From positions 1-7,712 of the forward strand of contig DASSCT010000183.1 of NCBI GenBank assembly GCA_035697545.1: a DNA stretch of 7,712 nucleotides, read 5' to 3'. Below the pieces are notes generated by a model. That model was not told the origin of the DNA and did no database searches. It was given only the letters and a program-made list of their open reading frames with translations. Below are positions 1 to 6,776 of this stretch, in pieces. The position numbers were made by a program, and so were the translations under genes. Numbering within the stretch: the stretch's first letter is position 1; every line of letters begins with the position of its first letter. This DNA comes from JACDAN01 sp035697545. Lineage in GTDB: Bacteria > Actinomycetota > Thermoleophilia > Gaiellales > Gaiellaceae.

Positions 1-1086
1 GTCGTCCGGCCCTGGCTCGTCTACGCCGCCTGCGCCGTCGTCGTCGGCCTCCTCGTCCTTCCTGCGACCTTCCTCCAGGTCGGGCTTCGGGACTCGACCG
101 AGCCGTGGTACCACGTCAACGACTCGACGTACCAGATCGAGATCGCGGGCGACCTCGTCCTCGACGGGGACAATCCGTACGGCCACGATTATCGGGGCTC
201 CGGGTTGGAGAAGTGGTATCCGGCGGCTGGAGCCAGCCCGGACATCCCGCAGGTCGCGCTCGACCATTTCGCCTACTTCCCCGGCACGGTCCTCAGCGCA
301 GCCGTCTGGCGGCTTCTGCCGAAACCGTTCGACGACTATCGCCTGTTCGTCCTGCTCTGCACGCTCGCGCTCTTCGCGGCCGCGCTGCTCTTCGACGCCC
401 CGCTCCCGTGGAAGCTTGCGGCGGGGGCGGCGCTGGCCGCAAACCCGCTGGCGATCCGCGGGGCGTGGTTCGGGACCGCCGATGCGCCGAGCCTGCTCTG
501 CACCGTGCTCGCCTTCGCGCTCGTGACGCGTGCCCGCTACGTCCTGGCCGCGGCCAGCCTGGCCGTCGCCGTGCTCCTGAAGCAGTTCGCGCTCGTCGCG
601 CTGCCGTTTCTCGCCGTGATGATGCTCACCCGTCGCGTGGCGAAGCCCGTCCTCTATCGGGCCGCGGGCGTCTTCGCGCTCGTGCTGGTCGCGGGGATCC
701 TGCCGTTCGCGATCGCCGATCCGGGAGCGCTCTGGGACGACACGATCGCGTACGGCGCCCAGACCTACCGGATCGTCGGCTACGGGCTCTCCGGCGTCCT
801 CATCGAGATCGGGGTCCTGGACGACCGTTTCGGGGCGTACCCGTTCCTCCCGCTCGCGCTTCTCCTCTGGCTGCCTGTGACCGCGTGGCTCGTGTGGACG
901 CAGTGGCGCTCGAAGCGGCTCTGGGTGGGAGCGGCCGCATTCGCCGCCTCTATCTTCGGCCTGATGTACCTGGGGCGGGTCTTCCAAACGTCATACCTGA
1001 TCTGGCCTTTGACCGCGCTGCTTGTTTCTTTTGTTTTGGCTTCTTCGGAGCGTGACGAGCTCGACGAAGCTTCGGCGCAAAGCTGA
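1..1086 (+). CDS. Polytopic membrane protein, GT-C/GT87-like glycosyltransferase (5' end missing)
   Basis: The reading frame is open from the first base of the window and stops at TGA 1084-1086, giving 361 C-terminal residues; the start lies outside. Seen: a hydrophobic helix at about residues 5-24, then an outward-type loop with ND (40-41) and the segment DLVLDGDNPYGHDY (51-64), then about eight further hydrophobic helices up to about 346, and a short acidic tail. The pattern of first helix, acidic loop with NPYG, 'AYFPG' (91-95), 'ANPLAIRG' (147-154) and 'LLKQFALVALP' (192-202) is typical of polyprenyl-phosphate-sugar-dependent GT-C transferases such as GT87 (DUF2029). These add sugars to lipids or surface polymers on the outer face of the membrane. 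The donor and acceptor cannot be told from sequence. The last 137 nt overlap the convergent propeller gene. An internal TTG at 205 is in frame but would cut off the acidic loop, so it is not the start. Family-level call only; another GT-C family is possible. Confidence 0.62.
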   Translation, partial: VVRPWLVYAACAVVVGLLVLPATFLQVGLRDSTEPWYHVNDSTYQIEIAGDLVLDGDNPYGHDYRGSGLEKWYPAAGASPDIPQVALDHFAYFPGTVLSAAVWRLLPKPFDDYRLFVLLCTLALFAAALLFDAPLPWKLAAGAALAANPLAIRGAWFGTADAPSLLCTVLAFALVTRARYVLAAASLAVAVLLKQFALVALPFLAVMMLTRRVAKPVLYRAAGVFALVLVAGILPFAIADPGALWDDTIAYGAQTYRIVGYGLSGVLIEIGVLDDRFGAYPFLPLALLLWLPVTAWLVWTQWRSKRLWVGAAAFAASIFGLMYLGRVFQTSYLIWPLTALLVSFVLASSERDELDEASAQS

Positions 1087-2365
1087 AGATCCTCGAGCGC
1101 CCGATGATGTAGACGTGTTGGCTGTCGGCGACGGCCGGGCTGAAGACCCCGTCGGGCCAGTGCCAGACCTCCTTCCCGGTCAGCGCGTCGAGCGCGTAGG
1201 TGCCGCGGGCGCCCTGCTTGGCGTAGCGCGAGGCCACGCTTCCGCAGCGCGGGCACGCGGCGAAGTAGACGAGCCCGGAGATCACGCTCGGCGCGCCGTG
1301 GACCGCAGATGACGCGGAGAAGCGCCAGAGCCGGTCTCCCGTGGCGGCGTTGAACGCCATGAAGTAGCCGTCGTAGGTGCCGACATAGACGCGGCCGCGC
1401 CATACGGCGGCGGCGGTGTAGATGTAGGTGCCCGCCCGCTGTGCCCATAGCAACCGGCCGCTGGAAGCTCCGAAGGCGTACAACGTGCCGTCCGCGTTCC
1501 CGATGAAGACGCGGCCGTAGGCGATCGTGGGCGTCGCGTAGAAGTACTCGCGCCGCCCGAAGCGGGTGAGCGCCCGCGCACGCCAGCGTTCCTTCCCCGT
1601 CCGCGCGTCGAGCGCGTAGACGCTGCCGGCGTCCGTCCCGAAATACACCTTGCCGCCGACGTACGCGGCCGAGCTGTTGATCTCGCCGTCGGCAGTGAAC
1701 GTCCAGCGCGGTTTGCCGGTGTAGATGTTGAGCGCATACAGCTTGTGATTCCACGAGCCCGCGTAGAGCGTTCGGCCGATGACGAGCGGCGACGTCTCGA
1801 ACGCGCCGGCGTCGAACCGCCAGATGAGCTTCCCGGTCCGTGCCGCCATCGCCGTGATCATCCCGGGCTGGCTTCGCGGGTAGCGGTTACAAGGGAGCGG
1901 CTGCATCCAAGCGTGGTAGACAACTCGGTAGGCGATCGTCGGAGACGACGCGGAGCAATGGTTGAAGCGCCGCTGCCAGACGATCTTCCCCGTCCGGTGG
2001 TGGATCGCGAAGAAGCGGCCGCGCTGCTGGGCGACATACAGACGGCCGTAGGCGATCGAGGCCGGGAACTCGAGGACGTGGTGGGCCTTGAACGTCCAGC
2101 GCAGGCGAAACGGAGGCCGGAGGTTGAAGTCGGCACCGGTGTGCGTCCGCTGCACTCGCAGGCCGTAGGTCGGCCAGGGGAGGCGGAGAACGACCTTGCG
2201 CGGGCGCTTCTGCTCAGGCCGCTTCTGCGTGGTCACGAACTCGACCGTCGACGAGCCCCGCTTGTAGTCGATGGTTCCTTCGTCGTGGAGCCAGAAGCCG
2301 AGCGCAACGCCGGGGGCCAACGCGGCCGCGACGCCGAGCAGGATCAGAAGCCATGTTCGCCGCAC
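950..2365 (-). CDS. Exported PQQ-type (BamB-like) beta-propeller repeat protein
   Basis: 471 residues, GTG start at 2365. An N-terminal hydrophobic segment after MRR (about 6-26) should be a signal peptide or membrane anchor, placing the rest outside the membrane. A basic linker (about 48-60) is followed by propeller repeats recognisable from their Asp/Ser-Gly-Lys-x-x-Trp strand ends: TGKIVW 125, TGKLIW 177, TGKPRW 216, TGKERW 257, SGRLLW 302, TGDRLW 342, TGKEVW 396. This fits a seven- or eight-bladed PQQ-like propeller, usually a protein-binding scaffold. An 11-bp DNA repeat, GTAGGCGATCG on the plus strand, occurs in three blades (1517, 1928, 2048) and encodes the I-A-Y strand. A CPRC pair sits at 371-374. 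The propeller ends near residue 431; the remaining 40 residues are Lys/Arg-rich and lie antisense to the membrane protein gene. It starts 11 nt after the stop of the Ig-like gene, so the two are probably co-transcribed. No catalytic signature of a quinoprotein dehydrogenase is visible, so enzyme activity is not claimed. Confidence 0.85.
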   Translation of the reverse strand: MRRTWLLILLGVAAALAPGVALGFWLHDEGTIDYKRGSSTVEFVTTQKRPEQKRPRKVVLRLPWPTYGLRVQRTHTGADFNLRPPFRLRWTFKAHHVLEFPASIAYGRLYVAQQRGRFFAIHHRTGKIVWQRRFNHCSASSPTIAYRVVYHAWMQPLPCNRYPRSQPGMITAMAARTGKLIWRFDAGAFETSPLVIGRTLYAGSWNHKLYALNIYTGKPRWTFTADGEINSSAAYVGGKVYFGTDAGSVYALDARTGKERWRARALTRFGRREYFYATPTIAYGRVFIGNADGTLYAFGASSGRLLWAQRAGTYIYTAAAVWRGRVYVGTYDGYFMAFNAATGDRLWRFSASSAVHGAPSVISGLVYFAACPRCGSVASRYAKQGARGTYALDALTGKEVWHWPDGVFSPAVADSQHVYIIGRSRIFSFAPKLRRARHAPKKPKQKKQAARSKARSGMTFGRPAPGTSGRR

Positions 2366-2376
2366 GGCGAATCAGG

Positions 2377-3291
2377 CTAGCGAGGGCGCCGAACCAGCAC
2401 GACCGTTGTCTCGTGCCGTCCGCCGGCGCTGATTCTCAGCGCGTAGCGGCCGGGCTTCGCAGGCGCGCGGAGGCGCAACGTGTGCCTGCGGGCCGAGCCG
2501 TTACGGCGGCCGAGCCGCCAGGTGTAGCGGGGGAAGTCGGTGCCGATCCGGACAGTGAAGAGCTTCCGCGGCCTGGAGCGGAGCCGGGTCGGAGTCACTT
2601 CCAGGTAGCGAACGCGGACGTAGAAGGGCTGCGCAGCCTGCCGATTCCCCGCGGCGTCGACGGCGACGAGCTGAAGGCGCTCCAGGCCCGGCCGGAGGCG
2701 GCGGGGCGCCCAGCGAATCGCGCCCTCGGAGCGGAGCCGTGTACGGATCTGCCGCTTGCCGTTGACGAGCAGCAGGACGTTCGACGGCTGGCCGGCTCGG
2801 TACCGGATCGTGATCGCATCGCCGCGGCCGTCCCCGTCGGGCGACAGCATCCGGCGGCTCACGTGGAGCACGCGGATGCTCGGACGGCTCGTGTCCACCG
2901 TGATCCGACGGGCGAAGTCGATCGTGCGGCCGAGGCGCTGCAGCTCCACCCGCGGCTGGTAGCGGCCGTCAGGGACGACTCGGCCCGATTGGTCGCGGCC
3001 ATCCCAGCCGAACTGGTGGTTCCCGGGGCGAAAACGCGCCTCGCGGAGGAGCGTGCGCACGACGTTGCCGTCACTGTCCGCGATCGTCAGTGTCAGCACG
3101 TCTTCGGCCCGCAGGCGGAAGGCGATCCGCGCGGTCTGGTGATCACATCGGCAACCGGGCGAGACCGTGGGATCGATGCGCGGGCGCGCGATCGGATCGG
3201 GCTCCAGCTTCAGGTCCTCGGTCACGACGAAGGCCACGGCAGTCGCAGCGAGAACGCCGAGCACGAGGATCGTCCTGAGATGTCGTGCCAC
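2377..3291 (-). CDS. Exported protein with FlgD-type Ig-like domain
   Basis: 304 residues, GTG start at 3291. A short basic start and a hydrophobic stretch (about 7-23) indicate an uncleaved anchor or signal peptide. A CRC pair at 47-49 lies just after it. Residues about 53-130 match a FlgD Ig-like module, with the characteristic FGWDGRDQSGRVVPDGRY at 94-111. Residues about 137-228 contain SPDGDGRGDAITIRY (150-164), the 'SPxGDGxxD' motif found at the start of Ig-like repeats in secreted bacterial proteins, and end in VAVDAAGN (209-216), typical of Ig strand F-G. A third beta-rich region (about 229-304) has KPGRYALRISAGG. No flagellar genes are nearby and the protein lacks a flagellar FlgD N-terminus, so it is not a flagellar hook cap protein. 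It is probably a structural cell-surface protein working with the propeller protein downstream. There is no clear Shine-Dalgarno; a -10 element 8 nt upstream suggests a leaderless transcript. Confidence 0.75.
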   Translation of the reverse strand: MARHLRTILVLGVLAATAVAFVVTEDLKLEPDPIARPRIDPTVSPGCRCDHQTARIAFRLRAEDVLTLTIADSDGNVVRTLLREARFRPGNHQFGWDGRDQSGRVVPDGRYQPRVELQRLGRTIDFARRITVDTSRPSIRVLHVSRRMLSPDGDGRGDAITIRYRAGQPSNVLLLVNGKRQIRTRLRSEGAIRWAPRRLRPGLERLQLVAVDAAGNRQAAQPFYVRVRYLEVTPTRLRSRPRKLFTVRIGTDFPRYTWRLGRRNGSARRHTLRLRAPAKPGRYALRISAGGRHETTVVLVRRPR

Positions 3292-3299
3292 GGCTGGCG

Positions 3300-3305
3300 A
3301 GTGTA
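3300..3305 (-). promoter_or_regulatory. Candidate -10 element for the Ig-like/propeller operon
   Basis: Read on the minus strand, TACACT (TANNNT form) ends 8 nt before the GTG start at 3291, the spacing expected for a transcript that begins at or next to the start codon. No convincing -35 hexamer is seen. The call rests on the hexamer, its spacing and the absence of a Shine-Dalgarno. Confidence 0.4.
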
Positions 3306-3319
3306 GTGACGGCGGTCGC

Positions 3320-3325
3320 TACCAT
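3320..3325 (+). promoter_or_regulatory. Candidate -10 element for the barrel/SurA-like gene
   Basis: TACCAT ends 7 nt before the GTG at 3333, consistent with a leaderless start. A poor -35 match, TGGCGA, lies at 3295-3300 with a long 19-nt spacer. Any -35 region would cover the opposing -10 element and the first codons of the divergent gene, so the two promoters probably interfere with each other. Confidence 0.35.
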
Positions 3326-3332
3326 CGGCCGC

Positions 3333-5063
3333 GTGAGGAGAGCAGTCCTCGCGGGGCTCATCGTGATCGCGTGTTCCGCCGCCACGGCGCAGCCTGCCCG
3401 GGCAGCGGACGCCTGCGGGCTACCGACGAGCGGGACGGCATGGATCGACTTCGCCGACGGAACGGTGCCGTTCTGGTACCGGTTCGCGCGCCCCGGGGTG
3501 ATCGCCGCGGCCTCGAACTTCATCTTTCCGCCCCAGCTGCGAGCGGGCGGCGCGAAGACGATCTACTTCGATCTTTACTTGAACGGGCGCGTCGGCACGC
3601 CGGACAAGCCCGAGTCGGAGGCGAAGGTCATCGACTGGGCGCAGCGGATCTTCTACCGCGCCGCCGCCTCCAGCGGCTGCTCGAGGCCCTGGATGGCGCT
3701 GAACGAGCTCTTCGGCGCGTCCACGACGACTCCGTGGACCTCCAGCAACGCGGCGTACCGTCACAACGTCATCACCTTCATCCGGGCGTTGCGTGAGCTG
3801 GGAGCACGCCCGATGCTCCTGCTCTCGAGCCGCCCGTACACGCAGGGCGAAGCTGGGCTCTGGTGGCGCGAGGCTGCCGCCTACGCCGACCTCGTCCAGG
3901 AGGTCTACTTCACCGGGAAGCTGATCAATCGGCAGGGGCCGGCGGCCGGCGGCCGGACCGTCCGCGCGCGTTTCCGCGAGGCGGTCCGCACGTTCACCGA
4001 CATCGGGATCCCGGCCAAGAAGCTCGGGATCATGCTCGGCTTCCAGGCCTCGAATCGCGGGAGCATGGCTGCGATCCCCTGGTTCCACCATGTGAAGCTG
4101 CAGGCTCTCGCGATCAAGCAGGTCGCGCGTGAGACGGGGCTCGGCAGCGTCTGGTCGTGGGGTTGGCAGGCCCGGAACACGGCCCAGGCCGACCCGGACA
4201 AGGAGGTCGGCGCCTGCATATGGCTCTGGACGCGCGACCCGAGGCTCTGCAACGCGCCCGAGGCAGCCGGGCCCGACTTCGACACGTCGTTCACGCAGCA
4301 AGAGATCACGCTGCCACGCGGCGTCCGCTGCTCGATCGGCGACCGCTCGATCACGCGCGCCGGCGTCACGCAGCTAACACGCGTCACTGGGGATCCCGGC
4401 ATCGCCTTCTCGGCGGCATACGCCCGGGCCGTTCTCGCGGGGCTCGTCCAGGTCGACCCGGTCGACGTGCTGGCTGCCGAGCGGGCCATCATCGCGTCCC
4501 ACTTCCGCGGCAGCCGCGGGGCATACCGTCGCGCGCTTGCGCGCTCACGCGCGACCGAGGCGCTCGCGCGCGAAGTGATCGCCGACGAGGTCCGCCAGCA
4601 GCGGATGGGCCGCCGGTTCCGCGTCGGTGCTCCGACAGCCGACCAGATCAGGAGCTACTACGAGAGCCTCGCGGACACCCCTGCGCGCATGATCGAGGTC
4701 AAGCCGCGGGCCTGGTGGCTCGGCGAGCGCCGCGAGGGCCTCGCGATCGGCTCCCTCGCCCCGCCGCAGGTTTTCGGCATCCCCGCCGGGAAGAAGTGGA
4801 TCCGGATCCGGACCGCCGACGGTCTCTTCAAGGTGCGGTCGCAGGACGACGCGCATCCGCTCGGCACCTTCCCGCTCGGGCTCGCGCGGCCGGCAGTCGT
4901 CGCGGCGCTCAGGGAGATCCAGCGCCGGCAGACCTTCGAGCGCTGGTTCGGTCGCCCGCTGAAGGACGGCCTCGACCGGCTTCGCTGCGCGAACGACGAG
5001 CTCCCGGCGATCTCGGTGGTGGATCTCACCACCTACATCCCGTTCCTGGCGCTTACTGCTTAG
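3333..5063 (+). CDS. Secreted two-part protein: TIM-barrel-like N-half, SurA/PpiC-like C-half
   Basis: 576 residues from the GTG at 3333. An upstream in-frame GTG at 3285 adds 16 residues before the signal peptide and overlaps the divergent gene, so it is less likely. The signal sequence MRRAVLAGLIVIAC also fits a lipobox (VIAC, Cys14); a signal peptidase I site after PARA (21-24) is the alternative. Residues about 35-285 show alternating strands and helices like a TIM barrel: TIYFDLYL 76-83, WMALNEL 120-126, PMLLLSS 160-166, LVQEVYF 187-193, KLGIMLGFQ 230-238 and GSVWSWGW 271-278. The Asn-Glu pair (124-125) and the Trp-rich last strand recall clan GH-A glycosidases, but the strand where the nucleophile Glu is expected ends in Gln238. 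Residues about 340-460 are helical and resemble SurA/PpiC N-terminal domains (SRGAYRRALARSRATEALA 394-412, then IADEVRQQ and SYYESLADTPAR). No intact parvulin domain is evident. The substrate is unknown, and neither domain call has been checked by a profile search. Confidence 0.6.
   Translation: MRRAVLAGLIVIACSAATAQPARAADACGLPTSGTAWIDFADGTVPFWYRFARPGVIAAASNFIFPPQLRAGGAKTIYFDLYLNGRVGTPDKPESEAKVIDWAQRIFYRAAASSGCSRPWMALNELFGASTTTPWTSSNAAYRHNVITFIRALRELGARPMLLLSSRPYTQGEAGLWWREAAAYADLVQEVYFTGKLINRQGPAAGGRTVRARFREAVRTFTDIGIPAKKLGIMLGFQASNRGSMAAIPWFHHVKLQALAIKQVARETGLGSVWSWGWQARNTAQADPDKEVGACIWLWTRDPRLCNAPEAAGPDFDTSFTQQEITLPRGVRCSIGDRSITRAGVTQLTRVTGDPGIAFSAAYARAVLAGLVQVDPVDVLAAERAIIASHFRGSRGAYRRALARSRATEALAREVIADEVRQQRMGRRFRVGAPTADQIRSYYESLADTPARMIEVKPRAWWLGERREGLAIGSLAPPQVFGIPAGKKWIRIRTADGLFKVRSQDDAHPLGTFPLGLARPAVVAALREIQRRQTFERWFGRPLKDGLDRLRCANDELPAISVVDLTTYIPFLALTA
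5015..5033. terminator. GC-rich hairpin at the convergent 3' ends, possible terminator
   Basis: GGTGGTG (5015-5021) and CACCACC (5027-5033) form a perfect 7-bp stem with a 5-nt loop GATCT. It lies 19 nt past the cysA stop on the minus strand and inside the last codons of the convergent plus-strand gene. No T-tract follows on either strand, so it would be a U-less, actinobacterial-type terminator at best. Chance stems are common at this GC content. Confidence 0.3.
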
Positions 5064-5988
5064 CCACGAAGACCTGCGTGCCCTCTCGCAGGTCGAGCTG
5101 CCACGCCTCGTCGCGGGTCATCTGCACCCAGACCTCGCGGCCGTCGTCGAGCGCCAGATCGGCGCGCACCTCGAAGCCGAGGTGCACGACGCGCTCGACG
5201 GTGGCGCGCTCCGCCGAGCCGTTGGGCTCACGCCGGACGTCGATGTCGTGCGGCCGCACGAGCTCCTCGCCGAAGTGGCTGACGGGCCCGATGAAGCTCA
5301 TGACGAACTCGTTCGCCGGCTGCTCGTAGAGGTCGCGCGCGGTGCCGGTCTGCTCGACCCGGCCCTGGTTCATGAGGACGATCTGGTCGGCGATCTCCAT
5401 CGCCTCCTCCTGATCGTGCGTGACGAAGACGGTCGTGACGTGCACCTCGTCGTGGAGGCGGCGGAGCCAGGCACGGAGCTCCTTGCGAACGCGAGCGTCG
5501 AGTGCCCCGAACGGCTCGTCGAGGAGGAGGACAGTGGGCTCGACGGCGAGAGCACGCGCGAGCGCCATCCGCTGGCGCTGACCGCCGGAAAGCTGCGCCG
5601 GGTAGCGCTTCGCGAGGCCAGTGAGCTGCACGAGGTCGAGCAGCTCGTCGACCCGAGCCTTGATCTCGGCGCGTGGCCGCCGCCGGATCTCCAGGCCAAA
5701 CGCGACGTTCTTGTGCACGGTCATGTGCTTGAACGCCGCGTAGTGCTGGAACACGAAGCCGATGCCACGTCGCTGCGGCGGCAGGCCCGTGACGTCCGAG
5801 CCTTCGATGGTCACACGCCCCGCGTCCGGCTGCTCGAGCCCCGAGATCACCCGCAGCAGCGTCGACTTGCCGCTGCCGCTCGGGCCCAGGAGCGCAGTCA
5901 ACGAGCCGGCAGGAACGGACATGGAGACGTCGTCGACGGCAACGAACTCGCCGAAGCGCTTGGTCACCGACTGGGCCTCGATCGCCAT
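5053..5988 (-). CDS. cysA: Sulfate/thiosulfate ABC transporter ATP-binding protein CysA
   Basis: 311 residues, ATG start. This is the cytoplasmic ATPase that powers sulfate/thiosulfate import through CysT-CysW. All nucleotide-binding motifs are intact: Walker A GPSGSGKST 35-43, Q-loop Gln81, signature LSGGQ 133-137, Walker B VLLLDEP 153-159, D-loop GALD 161-164 and H-loop His191. The C-terminal part begins with VRPHDIDV (244-251), characteristic of CysA, and continues as a small TOBE-like regulatory domain. The protein is shorter than the enterobacterial CysA (about 365 residues), with the difference in this C-terminal part; such short forms are common in the family. Its ATG overlaps the cysW stop by 1 nt (TAATG), and a strong Shine-Dalgarno lies in the end of cysW. 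Its own 3' end overlaps the convergent barrel/SurA-like gene by 11 nt. Specificity for sulfate over molybdate rests on the CysT/CysW pair and the Sbp-like partner. Confidence 0.93.
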   Translation of the reverse strand: MAIEAQSVTKRFGEFVAVDDVSMSVPAGSLTALLGPSGSGKSTLLRVISGLEQPDAGRVTIEGSDVTGLPPQRRGIGFVFQHYAAFKHMTVHKNVAFGLEIRRRPRAEIKARVDELLDLVQLTGLAKRYPAQLSGGQRQRMALARALAVEPTVLLLDEPFGALDARVRKELRAWLRRLHDEVHVTTVFVTHDQEEAMEIADQIVLMNQGRVEQTGTARDLYEQPANEFVMSFIGPVSHFGEELVRPHDIDVRREPNGSAERATVERVVHLGFEVRADLALDDGREVWVQMTRDEAWQLDLREGTQVFVAKQ

Positions 5989-6776
5989 TACCTGGTCTCC
6001 TCCTTGGGCCGGAACACGGTCATCGCGACGAGCGTCGCGATCGCCAGCATTGCGAGCAGAACGGACGCGGCGTATGCCCCGACGTAGTCGAAGGACTGGT
6101 AGCGCTCCTCCACGTGGAGCGTGAGCGATTCCGTCTTGCCGATCAGCCGGCCGGAGACGACGCTGATCGCGCCGAACTCGCCGAGCGCCCGCGCCGTCGT
6201 CAGGACGACGCCGTAGGCGACAGCCCAGCGGATCGCAGGAAACGTCACGCGGCGGAAGGTCTGCCAGCCGCCGGCGCCGAGCGTCGCCGCCGCCTGTTCC
6301 TGCTCCGTGCCGATCTCACGCAGCACGGGCACGACCTCACGCACGACGAACGGAAGCGAGACGAAGATCGTCGCCAGCACCATTCCAGGAAGGGCGAAGA
6401 CGACGTCGAACGGCAGGCCGTCCAGCCAGCCCCCGGTGCCGAACAGGAGCAGGAACGCGAGCCCGACGATCACCGGGGAGAGCGCCAGCGGCAAGTCCAC
6501 GATCACGTTGACGAGGTTCTTGCCGGGGAAGCGGTGCCGGACGATCGCGATCGCGCACACGATCCCGAAGATCGTGTTCGCCGGGACGGCGATCGCGGCG
6601 ATGATGAGCGTCACCAGCAGCGCGTGCTTGGCCGCCGGAGTCGTCACCGCGTCCCAGGCCGCTCCGAAGCCGTTCTCGAACGCGCGGTAGAAGACCAGCC
6701 CGACCGGCGCGACGAGCAACACGCCGAGATAGCTCAAACCGACGAACCTGAGCGCGTATCTACGCAGCCGCGTCAT
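5988..6776 (-). CDS. cysW: Sulfate ABC transporter permease CysW
   Basis: 262 residues, ATG start at 6776. This is one of the two inner-membrane permease subunits of the sulfate/thiosulfate importer. About six hydrophobic helices are visible (about 11-30, 52-78, 90-113, 126-146, 184-208, 234-255). The EAA coupling loop EQAAATLGAGGWQTFRRV (160-177) lies before the fifth helix and contacts CysA. ARALGEFGAISVVSG (195-209) is a conserved CysT/CysW motif, and the ending VEERYQSFDYVGAYAAS (222-238) is CysW-like rather than CysT-like. Length matches the family, slightly short at the N-terminus. Its start lies 17 nt inside the end of cysT with only a weak upstream purine run, so translation is probably coupled to cysT. 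Confidence 0.92.
   Translation of the reverse strand: MTRLRRYALRFVGLSYLGVLLVAPVGLVFYRAFENGFGAAWDAVTTPAAKHALLVTLIIAAIAVPANTIFGIVCAIAIVRHRFPGKNLVNVIVDLPLALSPVIVGLAFLLLFGTGGWLDGLPFDVVFALPGMVLATIFVSLPFVVREVVPVLREIGTEQEQAAATLGAGGWQTFRRVTFPAIRWAVAYGVVLTTARALGEFGAISVVSGRLIGKTESLTLHVEERYQSFDYVGAYAASVLLAMLAIATLVAMTVFRPKEETR
5997..6005 (-). promoter_or_regulatory. Strong Shine-Dalgarno of cysA
   Basis: AAGGAGGAG on the minus strand, 8 nt before the cysA ATG and located inside the last codons of cysW (Lys-Glu-Glu region). It confirms the cysA start and is the best ribosome-binding site in the window. Confidence 0.85.

Noticed and set aside
1020..1048. T-rich tract as the tail of an intrinsic terminator
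   Set aside because: No stable stem precedes it on the plus strand, and on the minus strand it is A-rich; both protein frames explain it (Lys-rich tail and hydrophobic helix).
105..1055. Long Arg/Pro/Ala-rich open frames lying opposite or out of phase with the genes
   Set aside because: Low-complexity composition without domain features, typical of GC-rich antisense or shifted frames; the real genes in the other frames have clear family motifs.
1065..1074. 10-bp palindrome CGAAGCTTCG as a regulatory operator
   Set aside because: It is inside two overlapping coding ends, isolated, and not near a gene start.
205..1086. TTG at 205 as the start of the membrane protein gene
   Set aside because: The frame is open to the window edge and the upstream residues encode the first helix and acidic loop expected for the family.
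1120..1136. Imperfect hairpin (one G-T pair, 3-nt loop) 34 nt after the membrane protein stop
   Set aside because: It lies inside the propeller coding region, has no T-tract, and is explainable by GC content and blade codons.
950..2365. Propeller protein as a quinoprotein (PQQ) dehydrogenase or as a true BamB
   Set aside because: It is shorter than typical quinoprotein dehydrogenases and shows no catalytic signature; BamB proper needs an outer-membrane Bam complex, for which there is no evidence here.
3285..3332. GTG at 3285 as the start of the barrel/SurA-like gene
   Set aside because: It adds 16 residues before a well-formed signal peptide and overlaps the divergent gene by 7 nt; GTG 3333 gives a standard signal sequence and a -10 element at leaderless spacing.
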